A DNA stretch of 37,764 bases from an uncultured Flavonifractor sp. (GTDB taxonomy: Bacteria; Bacillota; Clostridia; Oscillospirales; Oscillospiraceae): assembly GCA_944385575.1 (NCBI GenBank), contig CALWXT010000013.1:1-37764 (forward strand), read 5' to 3'. The stretch's first letter is position 1; each line of letters begins with the position of its first letter. The notes below the pieces were generated by a model. The model saw nothing but the letters and a program-made list of their open reading frames with translations. It ran no database searches and was not told where the DNA came from. This document shows, piece by piece, positions 6,247-13,756 of this stretch. Both the position numbers and the translations under genes were made by a program.

Positions 6247-8145
6247 TCACCACTGGGTCAGCTCCAGGTACAGATCCTTGTACTGTCTGGCAGACCGCTC
6301 CCAAGAGACGTCCTTTGCCATATCCCGCTGGACAATCTCGTCCCAGTGATAGCGGTTGCCAAAGTAGAGGGTCTTGGCCCGGTTAATGGCGTCCAGCAGC
6401 AGGCCCGACTCATAGCGGTCAAAGGTAAAGCCGTTGCCTGTGCCGGTAAACTCGTTGTAGGGCTCCACCGTGTCCTTCAGACCGCCGGTCTCCCGGACGA
6501 TGGGCAGGGTGCCATAGTGCATGGCGTTGAGCTGGGTCAGGCCGCAGGGCTCAAAGCGGGAGGGCACCAGCAGGGCGTCGGCACCGGCGTAGATGCGGTG
6601 GGCTCTGGCCTCGTCGTACTGGATGCAGGCGCTGAAGGAGCCCTTGAAGGCCCGCTCGTAGGAGCGGAAGGCGTCCTCATACTGCCTGTCACCGGTGCCC
6701 AGAACCACCACCTGGGTATTGCCGTCCATCACCTGGGCAATGATGGCGTTGACCAGGTCCAGGCCCTTCTGGTTGGTCAGGCGGGAAATCAGGCCGATGA
6801 CAAACTTGCCCTCATCCTCCTCCAGCCCCAGCTCCCGCTGGAGGGCCAGCTTGTTGGCCATCTTGTGCTCCAGCACGTTGCCCAGGCCGTAGTTGACCGC
6901 CAGGGCGGGGTCGGTCTCCGGATTCCACATGCCGTAGTCGATGCCGTTGACAATGCCCCGGAGCTTGCCGCTGTGATAGCGCAGGTGCTCCTCCAGCCGC
7001 TCGCCATACTCGCTGGTCTGGATCTCCCAGGCGTAAGTGCCGCTGACGGTGGTAATGCGGTCGGCGTAGGCCAGGCCGCCCTTGAGCATGTTGGCCTCCA
7101 CCCAGTCCTGCTTGAGGGCCCCCATGTTGAACACATCATCGGGCAGGCCGGACCAGTACCGGATGGTGGGAATGTTGTACACACCCTGGAAGCGGAGGTT
7201 GTGGATCGTAATGACCGACCGGGCCCGGCCCACCGGGGTGTCCCGGAACAGGGTGCGCAGATACACCGGCACCAGGGCCGCCTGCCAGTCGTGGCAGTGG
7301 ACGATGTCGGGGATCCAGTTCATATAGTTCAACGCTGCCAGGGCCGCCTTGCTGAAGAAGCAGTATTTGGGGATGTCATCCACCAGATTGGTGTAGGGAT
7401 TGCCCCAGGAGAAGAACTCCTCATTGTCGATAAAGTCATATACCACGCCGTCCCAGACGTACTCCATGATCCCCACATAGTAATTGCGCCCGGTGCCGCC
7501 CAGATCCATGTAGAACTCGCCCCGGTATACCATCTTGTTCTGATACTCCTGGGGGATGCAGGCGTAGCGGGGCAGGATCACCCGCACGTCGCAGTTCAGC
7601 CGGGCCAGCTCCCGGGGCAGGGCGTACATCACGTCTCCCAGGCCCCCCGTCTTGACAAAGGGGTGGCACTCCGAACCGATGAACGCCACACTTCTGCGGG
7701 GCTGGTCGGCCGTCTCAGGAGCCGCCTCCGCAGCGGGCACGGGCTCTGCCACAGGCGCAGGTACTTCTGCCACAGGCGCGGGTTTTTCTGCCGCAGGCGC
7801 AGGTACTTCTACCGCGGGCGCGGGTACTTCTGCCGCGGGCGCGGGTACTTCTGCCGTGGGCGCAGGTACTTCTGCCGCAGGCGCAGGTACTTCTGCCGCG
7901 GGCGCGGGCTTTGTTTTGGCAGGGGTCGCCTTCTTTGCCGCCGTAGTTTTCTTCCCGGCGGCTGCTTTTTTCGTCCCGGCAGCCGCCCGCTTTTTGGGTG
8001 CGGGCTTTACCTGTTCCACAACGGGCTCCGCCGGCTTGGCGGCGGGCACCGGCTCCTCCACGGGGAGCACTTCTTTTTCCGGAGCCGCAGCCTTTTGTGC
8101 GGCCGTATTCTTCTTGCTCACAGAATCCTTCTTTTCACGAGCCAT
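6247..8145 (-). CDS. glgA: Glycogen synthase (GT5) with Ala/Pro/Lys-rich N-terminal extension
   Basis: Transfers glucose from ADP-glucose to growing alpha-1,4-glucan. The catalytic part, from about residue 155, is a full-length GT5 enzyme: ECHPFVKTGGLGDVMYALP (with the KTGGL nucleotide-sugar motif), VHCHDWQAALVP, and the C-terminal RFEPCGLTQLNAMHYG motif with conserved Glu. The N-terminal ~150 residues are atypical: a Lys/Ala stretch resembling histone H1 tails (KKAAAGKKTTAAKKATPAK) and seven 7-residue AEVPAPA-like repeats. I start at ATG 8145 (MAREKKDSVSK), with an AAGGA 11 bases upstream. It is transcribed from its own promoter near 8241-8270 and ends 20-40 bases before the conjugative module. 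Confidence 0.93.
   Translation of the reverse strand: MAREKKDSVSKKNTAAQKAAAPEKEVLPVEEPVPAAKPAEPVVEQVKPAPKKRAAAGTKKAAAGKKTTAAKKATPAKTKPAPAAEVPAPAAEVPAPTAEVPAPAAEVPAPAVEVPAPAAEKPAPVAEVPAPVAEPVPAAEAAPETADQPRRSVAFIGSECHPFVKTGGLGDVMYALPRELARLNCDVRVILPRYACIPQEYQNKMVYRGEFYMDLGGTGRNYYVGIMEYVWDGVVYDFIDNEEFFSWGNPYTNLVDDIPKYCFFSKAALAALNYMNWIPDIVHCHDWQAALVPVYLRTLFRDTPVGRARSVITIHNLRFQGVYNIPTIRYWSGLPDDVFNMGALKQDWVEANMLKGGLAYADRITTVSGTYAWEIQTSEYGERLEEHLRYHSGKLRGIVNGIDYGMWNPETDPALAVNYGLGNVLEHKMANKLALQRELGLEEDEGKFVIGLISRLTNQKGLDLVNAIIAQVMDGNTQVVVLGTGDRQYEDAFRSYERAFKGSFSACIQYDEARAHRIYAGADALLVPSRFEPCGLTQLNAMHYGTLPIVRETGGLKDTVEPYNEFTGTGNGFTFDRYESGLLLDAINRAKTLYFGNRYHWDEIVQRDMAKDVSWERSARQYKDLYLELTQW
7757..7903 (-). 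repeat. Seven 21-bp tandem repeats encoding AEVPAPA units in glgA
   Basis: Seven in-frame 21-bp copies of a GCRGGTACTTCTGCCRCRGGC-like unit (plus strand), with degenerate copies on each side. They encode the flexible Ala-Pro linker of the glycogen synthase extension and are a site for slippage-driven length change. Confidence 0.85.
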
Positions 8146-8240
8146 TCTGAAAACCATCCTTTCCCATCCTGTTATCCTCAGGGGCCCCGCAGCCTCCGCC
8201 GAATGGCGGGGCACCGGGCCGAACGCTTGCTGTTGAACAA

Positions 8241-8270
8241 AATATAACACATCCGCGCGGGGTTTGACAG
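8241..8270 (-). promoter_or_regulatory. Candidate sigma-A promoter for glgA
   Basis: On the minus strand, -35 CTGTCA (8265-8270), an 18-base spacer, and -10 TATATT (8241-8246). It lies about 95 bases upstream of the chosen start. Confidence 0.55.
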
Positions 8271-8334
8271 CCCTTTCTGTCAGAATTCGGCGGAGTGCCA
8301 TATTTTTACCAAGACAGGGCGCCGGTTTTGGCGG

Positions 8335-8363
8335 TTGCATTCGGTACCATAATGTACTATGAT
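8335..8363 (+). promoter_or_regulatory. Sigma-A promoter of sorC-type regulator
   Basis: TTGCAT (8335-8340), a 17-base spacer, and TATGAT (8358-8363). The predicted start of transcription falls in the operator-like motif just downstream. Confidence 0.7.
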
Positions 8364-8366
8364 AGG

Positions 8367-8381
8367 GTAACAAATGTAACA
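8367..8381 (+). promoter_or_regulatory. Candidate SorC-family operator (GTAACA-AAT-GTAACA)
   Basis: A direct repeat of GTAACA spaced by AAT, containing ACAAATGTAAC. The same motif recurs at 9337-9347 and, as ACAAACGTAAC, at 9485-9495. It sits at the predicted transcription start, consistent with autorepression. Confidence 0.55.
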
Positions 8382-8401
8382 GCGTCAGAGGGGGCGTCGG
8401 G

Positions 8402-9331
8402 ATGACACCGAATCAGGACAAGCTCAACAGGCTGGCTCATGTAGCGCGGCAATACTACCTGGAGGACCGCAGGCAGAGCGATATTGCCCGGGAATTGGGG
8501 GTTTCACGTCCCCTTATCAGCCGGATGCTCAGCGAAGCCCGGGAGCTGGGCATCGTCAAAATCACCGTTTCCCTGCCTGAGGCGGATCGGCCCTCCATGC
8601 TCCATCAGCTGCGGCAGTCCAGTTCCATCCGGGACTGCGTACTGGTGGAGGACGGCGCAGATGACGACGCCACCAATCAGGCCCTCTCCCAGGGTGCGGT
8701 ACAGCTGCTGGGGCAGCTGGGCTCCCGCCGCCTGGGCATCGGCTGGGGACACCTGATCGGCCAGCTGGTGACCTGGCTGGAGACCCATCCCCAGCCGGGC
8801 AGCACCGTCACCGATATCTGCCCCCTGGTGGGAAACGCCAGCATTCCGGCCCGCAACTATCAGTCCAACGAAAACGTCCGTCTGATCGCCCGGCAGCTGG
8901 GCGCCACCCCCCATTTTATCTACCTCCCGGCTCTGCCCGAGGGCCTGGAAGAAAAGCAACTGCTGTGCTCCTCCGAGATCTATCGGAAAATCCAGACCCA
9001 GTGGGCCCTGATGGATACCGCCCTGGTGAATATCGGCAACTACCCCTCCAGCCCCGACTTTGCCTCCCTGGTGCGGTATGGCGACCTGCTCCAGCAGGAG
9101 CATACCTGCGGCAGGCTGCTGGTCTACTACTTCAATTACGACGGCAAGATCATTGAATCGGATCAGGACTTTGCCATCCAGATCCCGCTGGAACTGCTGA
9201 AAAGCTGCCGGAACATCGTGGGCGTCTGCTCCGCCAACACCAGTGCCTCCGCCCTCCACGGAGCGCTGCGCTCCGGCCTCTTCACCCACCTTGTGGCCCG
9301 GGCCGAGCTTGTCCGGTCTGTTTTGAACTAA
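8402..9331 (+). CDS. SorC/DeoR-type sugar-binding transcriptional regulator
   Basis: This 309-residue protein has an N-terminal helix-turn-helix (RQSDIARELGVSRPLISRMLSEAREL, about residues 24-49) and a C-terminal SorC sugar-binding/isomerase-like domain (LGIGWGHLIGQLV; LVNIGNYP; GVCSANTSASALHGALRSG). This is the same family as LsrR, which responds to phospho-AI-2. It is a stand-alone gene with its own promoter and a strong terminator, placed upstream of and parallel to the DhaKL-LsrF operon. Matching operator-like motifs at both promoters suggest that it represses itself and the operon, and that a phosphorylated ketose made by the kinase is the inducer (inference by analogy with LsrR and DhaR/SorC systems). 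Confidence 0.9.
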   Translation: MTPNQDKLNRLAHVARQYYLEDRRQSDIARELGVSRPLISRMLSEARELGIVKITVSLPEADRPSMLHQLRQSSSIRDCVLVEDGADDDATNQALSQGAVQLLGQLGSRRLGIGWGHLIGQLVTWLETHPQPGSTVTDICPLVGNASIPARNYQSNENVRLIARQLGATPHFIYLPALPEGLEEKQLLCSSEIYRKIQTQWALMDTALVNIGNYPSSPDFASLVRYGDLLQQEHTCGRLLVYYFNYDGKIIESDQDFAIQIPLELLKSCRNIVGVCSANTSASALHGALRSGLFTHLVARAELVRSVLN

Positions 9332-9336
9332 TTTTG

Positions 9337-9347
9337 ACAAATGTAAC
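9337..9347 (+). promoter_or_regulatory. Second copy of ACAAATGTAAC motif
   Basis: An exact copy of the motif seen upstream of the regulator. It lies six bases after the regulator stop and overlaps the left arm of the terminator by a few bases. Confidence 0.4.
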
Positions 9348-9389
9348 GCCTCTGTGAATCATCAGCCCTGATTCACAGAGGCGTTTTTT
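9345..9389 (+). terminator. Strong intrinsic terminator after the SorC regulator
   Basis: A 17-bp perfect stem (9345-9361 with 9369-9385) with a 7-base loop, running into a T tract. It insulates the regulator gene from the dhaL operon. Confidence 0.92.
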
Positions 9390-9449
9390 GCTTTATGCAC
9401 AATTTTATCATTCTTGTTTTATATATCATAGAGAAGTTGCCCACATTGA

Positions 9450-9498
9450 TTGACTTTTGTTACCAGCCGGTGTATGATGCAGACACAAACGTAACCAA
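9450..9498 (+). promoter_or_regulatory. Promoter and operators of dhaL-dhaK-lsrF-VOC operon
   Basis: TTGACT (9450-9455), 17-base spacer, TATGAT (9473-9478). The spacer contains TTTTGTTACC (inverse GGTAACAAAA), and ACAAACGTAACC follows the -10. Both match the motif at the regulator's own promoter, so repressor could occupy sites flanking the -10. Confidence 0.7.
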
Positions 9499-9538
9499 GA
9501 AGTCACCCGCGCATTACGCGAGAAAGAGGGAAGGCAAC

Positions 9539-10147
9539 ATGAAAAAAGAGGAACTGGCGGCCCGCCTGAAAAACGCGTGTGCCTGCGTGGTGGAGTCTGA
9601 GGCTCTTCTGACGGAGATCGACTCCAAATTCGGCGACGCCGACCACGGCCTGACCATGAGTAAGATTGCCGCAGCCATCACCCAGGCGGTGGACGAATCC
9701 CAGGGCGGGATTCAGAATATGCTGGATGATGCCGCCATGGCCGTCATGGAGCTCAACGGAGGCAGCGCCGTCCCCCTGTGGAACACCTGGCTGGACGGCA
9801 TGCAGGAGGCCGCTCCCGCCGGCGACGCGGTGGATGTGGCCGGTCTTCAGGCCATGTTTGCCAGCGCCTTTGAGGCCCTGGACGATATCTCAGGGGCCAA
9901 GGAGGGGGACAAGACCATGATGGATGCCCTGATCCCCGCCAGCCGGGCCATCGCCGCCTATACCGGGAGCGACGAGGCCGAGCTCTTTACTCTGGCCGCC
10001 CAGGCTGCCCGGGCGGGAGCCGAGGCCAGCAAAAACTTCGTCTCCAAGTTCGGCCGGGCCAAGAGCTACGGCGAGCAGACCATCGGCACCCCCGATGCCG
10101 GTGCGGTCTCCATGTCCCTGTTCTTCCAGGGCCTGGCCCAGCAGTAA
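9539..10147 (+). CDS. dhaL: DhaL-type kinase subunit (nucleotide-binding)
   Basis: This 202-residue protein is the all-helical nucleotide-binding subunit of a dihydroxyacetone-kinase-type enzyme. The metal/ADP-binding loop appears as FGDADHGLTM (about residues 31-40), and the C-terminal part has GDKTMMDALIPA and SYGEQTIGTPDAGAVS, both diagnostic of DhaL. The start at 9539 has AGGGAAGG upstream; the frame extends further up but runs through the promoter. No DhaM phosphotransferase gene is adjacent, so the complex probably uses ATP directly, or DhaM is elsewhere. It works with the DhaK encoded 34 bases downstream. Confidence 0.93.
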   Translation: MKKEELAARLKNACACVVESEALLTEIDSKFGDADHGLTMSKIAAAITQAVDESQGGIQNMLDDAAMAVMELNGGSAVPLWNTWLDGMQEAAPAGDAVDVAGLQAMFASAFEALDDISGAKEGDKTMMDALIPASRAIAAYTGSDEAELFTLAAQAARAGAEASKNFVSKFGRAKSYGEQTIGTPDAGAVSMSLFFQGLAQQ

Positions 10148-10181
10148 GCATATCTATTATTGACGCAGGAGGTAGCATGCG

Positions 10182-11180
10182 ATGAAAATGAAAAAGTTTA
10201 TCAACGCCCCCGAGACCATCACGGACGAGGAGCTGATCGGCCTGGGCCTGGCCTATCCCGACATTCTGGACGTGGACGGTCACCTGGTCATCAGCAAGGA
10301 TCTGGCGGACGCCGACCGTGTAACCATCGTCACCTACGGCGGCTCCGGCCACGAGCCCGCCCAGGCGGGCTTTGTCGGCAAGGGCATGCTGGACGTGCAG
10401 GCCGTGGGCGACATCTTCGCCGCCCCCAATGCCAAGCTGGTGTTTGAGGCCATGAAGCGGGCCGACAAGGGCCACGGCGTGCTGCTGCTCACCCTGAATT
10501 ACGCCGGCGATCAGCTGGCAGGCAAGCAGGCCATCAAGCTGGCCCAGAAGGCCGGTCTCAACTTCCGCCAGGTGGTCACCGGCGAGGAAGTGCAGTATGA
10601 TCCCAACGGTGAGGACAACAAGCGGGGTCTGGCCGGTGCCGTGGCCCTGTACCACATCGCCGCCGCGGCCGCCCGGGAGGGCAAGAGCCTGGACGAAGTG
10701 GCTGAGATTGCCCAGCGCTACGCCGACAGCATGGCCTCCATCACCGTCAAGTCCACCGACGCCACCCATCCCCAGAACGGCATGTCCTTCGGCGATCTGG
10801 GCGAGACCGACCTGATGGAGATTGGCGCCGGCCAGCACGGCGAGGGCGGCGGCGTCCGGGTACCCATGATGTCCTCCAAGGACACGGTGGCCGCCGTGGC
10901 TGAGGTACTGAGCAAGAAGCTGGGTCTGGCCGCAGGCGACAAGGCCTTTGTGATGATCAACGGCTGCGGCGCCACCACCATGATGGAGATGCTGGTGCTG
11001 TTCAAGGACACCGTGGAGTTCCTGAAAGCCAGAGGCGTGGAAGTGGTGGCCAGCATGGTGGGCGAGATCCTGACCGTGCAGGAGGCCGGCGGCTTCCAGA
11101 TGAACATTGCCAAGTGGGACGAGGAGTTCATCCGCCTGTGGAACACCCCCTGCCACACCCCCGCTTACAGCAAGGAGTAA
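10182..11180 (+). CDS. dhaK: DhaK-type ketose-binding kinase subunit
   Basis: This 332-residue substrate-binding subunit of a DhaKL kinase holds a hydroxyketone covalently through a histidine. GGSGHEPAQAGFVGKGML (about residues 53-70) supplies the conserved active-site His; LNYAGDQLAG carries the Asp that acts as base, and MEIGAGQHGEGG carries the His that forms the hemiaminal. All three catalytic residues are kept, but the substrate loop differs from classical DhaK (NYAGDQLAG rather than NYTGDxxNF), so the substrate may not be dihydroxyacetone. The RBS AGGAGGTAG precedes ATG 10182. The next gene is an LsrF-like aldolase, so a longer dihydroxy-ketone such as the AI-2 precursor or a tetrulose is plausible. 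Confidence 0.93.
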   Translation: MKMKKFINAPETITDEELIGLGLAYPDILDVDGHLVISKDLADADRVTIVTYGGSGHEPAQAGFVGKGMLDVQAVGDIFAAPNAKLVFEAMKRADKGHGVLLLTLNYAGDQLAGKQAIKLAQKAGLNFRQVVTGEEVQYDPNGEDNKRGLAGAVALYHIAAAAAREGKSLDEVAEIAQRYADSMASITVKSTDATHPQNGMSFGDLGETDLMEIGAGQHGEGGGVRVPMMSSKDTVAAVAEVLSKKLGLAAGDKAFVMINGCGATTMMEMLVLFKDTVEFLKARGVEVVASMVGEILTVQEAGGFQMNIAKWDEEFIRLWNTPCHTPAYSKE

Positions 11181-11185
11181 GAGAC

Positions 11186-12067
11186 ATGGCTGACAACATT
11201 GGAAATAAAGCGGCGCACGACTATCATCTGGATATTCCGCCCGTCCAGGACGGCTTTTTTGTCAAGGGGGCTTCCCACAGCGACTGGGGCATGCAGAATC
11301 GTCTGGCCCGGCTGTTCAATCCCGCGTCGGGCAATACGGTAATGCTGGCCTTTGACCATGGCTATATTATGGGCCCCACCGCCGGGCTGGAGCGTATCGA
11401 CCTGGTGATCCCGCCTCTCGTGCCCTATGTGGACGTGCTTATGGGCACTAAGGGCGTCATCCGTTCCTGCATTTCCCCCGCCGCCCGGGTGGCAAAATGT
11501 GTCCGGGTCACTTACGACACCACCGTTCTCTTTGACGAGATGTCCAACGGCGGCGGCATCGCCTGCGACATTGAGAACGCCATCCGCATGAATGCCGACT
11601 GTATGGCGGTGCAGACCTTTATCGGCGCCCCCGGCGAGTCCCGCTCTCTGGAGCTGCTCTCCCGCACCGCCGACGCAGGCACCCGCTACGGCATCCCCAC
11701 CCTGGGGGTGGTTGCCGTCGGCAAGCAGATGGAGCGCACCGAAAAGTTCTTCCAGCTGGCGACCCGCGTGCTGGCGGAAAACGGAGCCAACATCGTCAAA
11801 AGCTATTACTGTGATGGCTTTGAGCGGGTGGCCGCAGCCTGCCCGGTGCCCATCGTCATCGCCGGCGGCAAGAAGCTGCCCGAGCCGGAGGCTCTGGAGA
11901 TGGCCTACAGGGCCATCCAGGAGGGCGCCCACGGCGTGGACATGGGCCGGAACATCTTCCAGTCCGACTGCCCCGCCGGCATGGCCCAGGCCATCGGCAA
12001 GGTGGTGCATGAGGGCTATACCCCCCAGCAGGCCCTGGAAGTTTATGAAAGTGTAAAGCACACCTGA
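11186..12067 (+). CDS. lsrF: LsrF-like aldolase/thiolase (DeoC/FbaB superfamily)
   Basis: This 293-residue protein closely follows E. coli LsrF (291 residues) along its whole length. Shared segments include DWGMQNRLARLFNP, GNTVMLAFDHGYIMGPTAGLERID, NGANIVKSYYCDGFERV with the active-site Lys, VIAGGKKLPEPEALEM, and GVDMGRNIFQSD. In E. coli LsrF transfers an acetyl unit from phosphorylated AI-2 (3-hydroxy-5-phosphonooxypentane-2,4-dione) to CoA, giving DHAP and acetyl-CoA. It lies five bases after dhaK in the same operon, so it likely consumes the DhaKL product. A related aldolase activity on another ketose phosphate cannot be excluded from sequence alone. Confidence 0.88.
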   Translation: MADNIGNKAAHDYHLDIPPVQDGFFVKGASHSDWGMQNRLARLFNPASGNTVMLAFDHGYIMGPTAGLERIDLVIPPLVPYVDVLMGTKGVIRSCISPAARVAKCVRVTYDTTVLFDEMSNGGGIACDIENAIRMNADCMAVQTFIGAPGESRSLELLSRTADAGTRYGIPTLGVVAVGKQMERTEKFFQLATRVLAENGANIVKSYYCDGFERVAAACPVPIVIAGGKKLPEPEALEMAYRAIQEGAHGVDMGRNIFQSDCPAGMAQAIGKVVHEGYTPQQALEVYESVKHT

Positions 12068-12082
12068 GAAGGAGGAAGCGTC

Positions 12083-12403
12083 ATGTCTGCTGAGTATATG
12101 CACATCGGTATTCCCATCACCAACCGCAAGCCCAACATGACCTACAACGAAGACGCCAAGTTCTGGGTAAGCAATGTGGACGACTACGACTACAAGATCG
12201 AGTATCTGAAGTTCGAGGAGGGTACCCCCTTCCCCGAGGAAATCCACCGCAATCCCCACGTGGCCTACAAGGTGGATCATCTGGAGCATTACATCGCCGA
12301 CGCCGACAGCGTCATCTGCGGACCCATGCCTGTGGGTGAAAAGGACCGTCTGGCCTTTGTGTGGAAGGACGGCGCCATCCTGGAGCTGTACGAGGCAAAC
12401 TGA
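12083..12403 (+). CDS. Small VOC/glyoxalase-fold protein, possible isomerase
   Basis: This 106-residue protein has the layout of a single vicinal-oxygen-chelate module: an N-terminal HIGIPITNRKP strand, a central NPHVAYKVDHLEHYI segment, and a C-terminal RLAFVWKDGAILELYE strand. His7 and the terminal Glu are candidate metal ligands. The RBS GAAGGAGGAAG precedes the ATG and the gene follows lsrF by 15 bases. VOC proteins catalyse isomerisations through enediolates, so it could stand in for LsrG, which isomerises phospho-DPD before LsrF acts. That role is inference. It is the last gene before a strong terminator. Confidence 0.78.
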   Translation: MSAEYMHIGIPITNRKPNMTYNEDAKFWVSNVDDYDYKIEYLKFEEGTPFPEEIHRNPHVAYKVDHLEHYIADADSVICGPMPVGEKDRLAFVWKDGAILELYEAN

Positions 12404-12434
12404 CACAGCAAGTTGAAATCAAATAAAGCCAATT

Positions 12435-12481
12435 AAAACATGAGGTCTCCAGAGCATCCGTCTCTGGAGACCTCATGTTTT
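12435..12481. terminator. Bidirectional intrinsic terminator
   Basis: A 20-bp perfect stem (12435-12454 with 12462-12481), with an A tract at the left end and T tract at the right end, so it can stop both the VOC-gene transcript and the converging galM transcript. Confidence 0.92.
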
Positions 12482-12601
12482 CTATTTGATATTTAACCAA
12501 AATCAAAAATTACGCCAAAAGGATACGGTCTCCAACACCTTTGTATCGGTGTATCCACCCGTTTGTTTCCCTGTGTGGGTCAGCGCTGTTTCCTTTACCG
12601 G

Positions 12602-13681
12602 CTAGATTGCCGTTATCTGGTTTTCTAATTCCTGCGAGACCAGAAAGCGAAATTCCGTCACCTGGCGATAGGCGTTCTCCTTCCGCAGAACCGGGGAAGG
12701 AAACCAGGTGCACTTGGCAGAATTGGGGAAAAACTGCGTCTCAAAGCACAGTCCGAACTGCCGGTCATACACGGCACCGCCTTTTCCGGTACGGGGTGTG
12801 GTCTTGTTGGCAGTAAAAAAGTGCAGGCCCGGCATGGTGGTATATACCTCCATTTTCCTGCCAGAGCCGGAATCATACATAGAGGCTGCCAATTCAAGGG
12901 CTCCCCGCTCCTGTTTCCGCAACACATAGGTATGGTTAAATCCGCCGGCCTGCCGAAGCTGTGCAAAGTCGGAGTGGATCGCCCTGCCCACCGGGGAAAA
13001 GGTACGGAAATCCATCGGCGTACCCTCCACCGGTGCGATTGCGCCGTCTGCCATGGGGATTGCGCCGTTGGTGCAGTAATAATCCGCCTCAATCTTGACC
13101 AACTGCGCCAGAGCACTGCCAGCGCCATGACCGGCCAGGTTAAAATAGCTGTGATTGGTCAGGCTGCACAGGGTGTCCTTGTCGGTAACCGCCCGATAAT
13201 CCAGAATGAGACGGTTATCCCTGGAAAAGCGACAAATAAGACTGACCGCCAGCGTGCCGGGAAAGCCCTCCTCCCCGTCCTGACTGACATAGCTGAACAA
13301 AAGGGCGTCCTCCCCGACCGGACTGCCGGACCAAAGTTTTGTATCAAAACCACAGAAGCCACCGTGGAGGGTGTTCTCCCCCTCATTCCGGCTCAGCTGC
13401 CAGCGCTTCCCGTTGAGGGTAAAGGCTCCGCCCTCCAGCCGCGCGGCCACCCGGCCGCACACGGCGCCAGCGTTCCCCTCCCAGCGACAGTAATCCGACA
13501 CATCCTCGTAACCCCACACCACATCTCCCAGCACTCCCTTCCGGTCCGGGACAGTCAGGGCCACCAGCCGTGCTCCGTAGTCGCAGAAGCTGGCGCTGGC
13601 CCCGCTTTCGTGGGTGATGGTAAACAGATGCGCCCTGCGGCCATCCGGCAAAGAGCCAAAGGGCTTTCTGGTTATACTCAT
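12602..13681 (-). CDS. galM: Aldose 1-epimerase (galactose mutarotase)
   Basis: Interconverts alpha and beta anomers of aldoses. The 359-residue protein has the GalM landmarks: ENTLHGGFCGFD with the active-site His, LTNHSYFNLAGH with the second catalytic His, GGFNHTYVL with the substrate-binding Asn/Asp loop, and CFETQFFPNS carrying the catalytic Glu. The start is the second ATG of an ATGATG pair at 13681, placed six bases from GGGAGG (13684 would be only three bases away). A terminator-like hairpin separates it from uxaA, so it may be expressed at a lower level than the rest of the operon or only by read-through. A mutarotase fits the sugar-acid theme of the neighbours. Confidence 0.92.
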   Translation of the reverse strand: MSITRKPFGSLPDGRRAHLFTITHESGASASFCDYGARLVALTVPDRKGVLGDVVWGYEDVSDYCRWEGNAGAVCGRVAARLEGGAFTLNGKRWQLSRNEGENTLHGGFCGFDTKLWSGSPVGEDALLFSYVSQDGEEGFPGTLAVSLICRFSRDNRLILDYRAVTDKDTLCSLTNHSYFNLAGHGAGSALAQLVKIEADYYCTNGAIPMADGAIAPVEGTPMDFRTFSPVGRAIHSDFAQLRQAGGFNHTYVLRKQERGALELAASMYDSGSGRKMEVYTTMPGLHFFTANKTTPRTGKGGAVYDRQFGLCFETQFFPNSAKCTWFPSPVLRKENAYRQVTEFRFLVSQELENQITAI

Positions 13682-13696
13682 CATAGTCCTCCCTTC

Positions 13697-13740
13697 AAAA
13701 AAAGGAGCGCGCAAAAGGCTAAGTGTTCCCTTGCGCGCTT
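13697..13740 (-). terminator. Terminator-like hairpin between uxaA and galM
   Basis: On the minus strand an AGCGCGCAAGGG/CCTTTTGCGCGCT stem is followed by seven T. It would end or attenuate the TRAP operon before galM. Confidence 0.75.
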
Positions 13741-13756
13741 CCTTTCCGGTTGTCTC

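Noticed and set aside
7652..8236. Gly/Ala/Thr-rich plus-strand frame
   Set aside because: It is the antisense reading of the AEVPAPA repeats in glgA.
5995..8247. Long plus-strand frame opposite glgA and the helicase gene
   Set aside because: Composition mirrors the GC-rich codons of the minus-strand genes; no start site or domain.
9987..11156. Minus-strand frame opposite dhaK
   Set aside because: His/Gly/Leu-rich antisense shadow; the plus strand carries clear DhaL and DhaK motifs with RBS.
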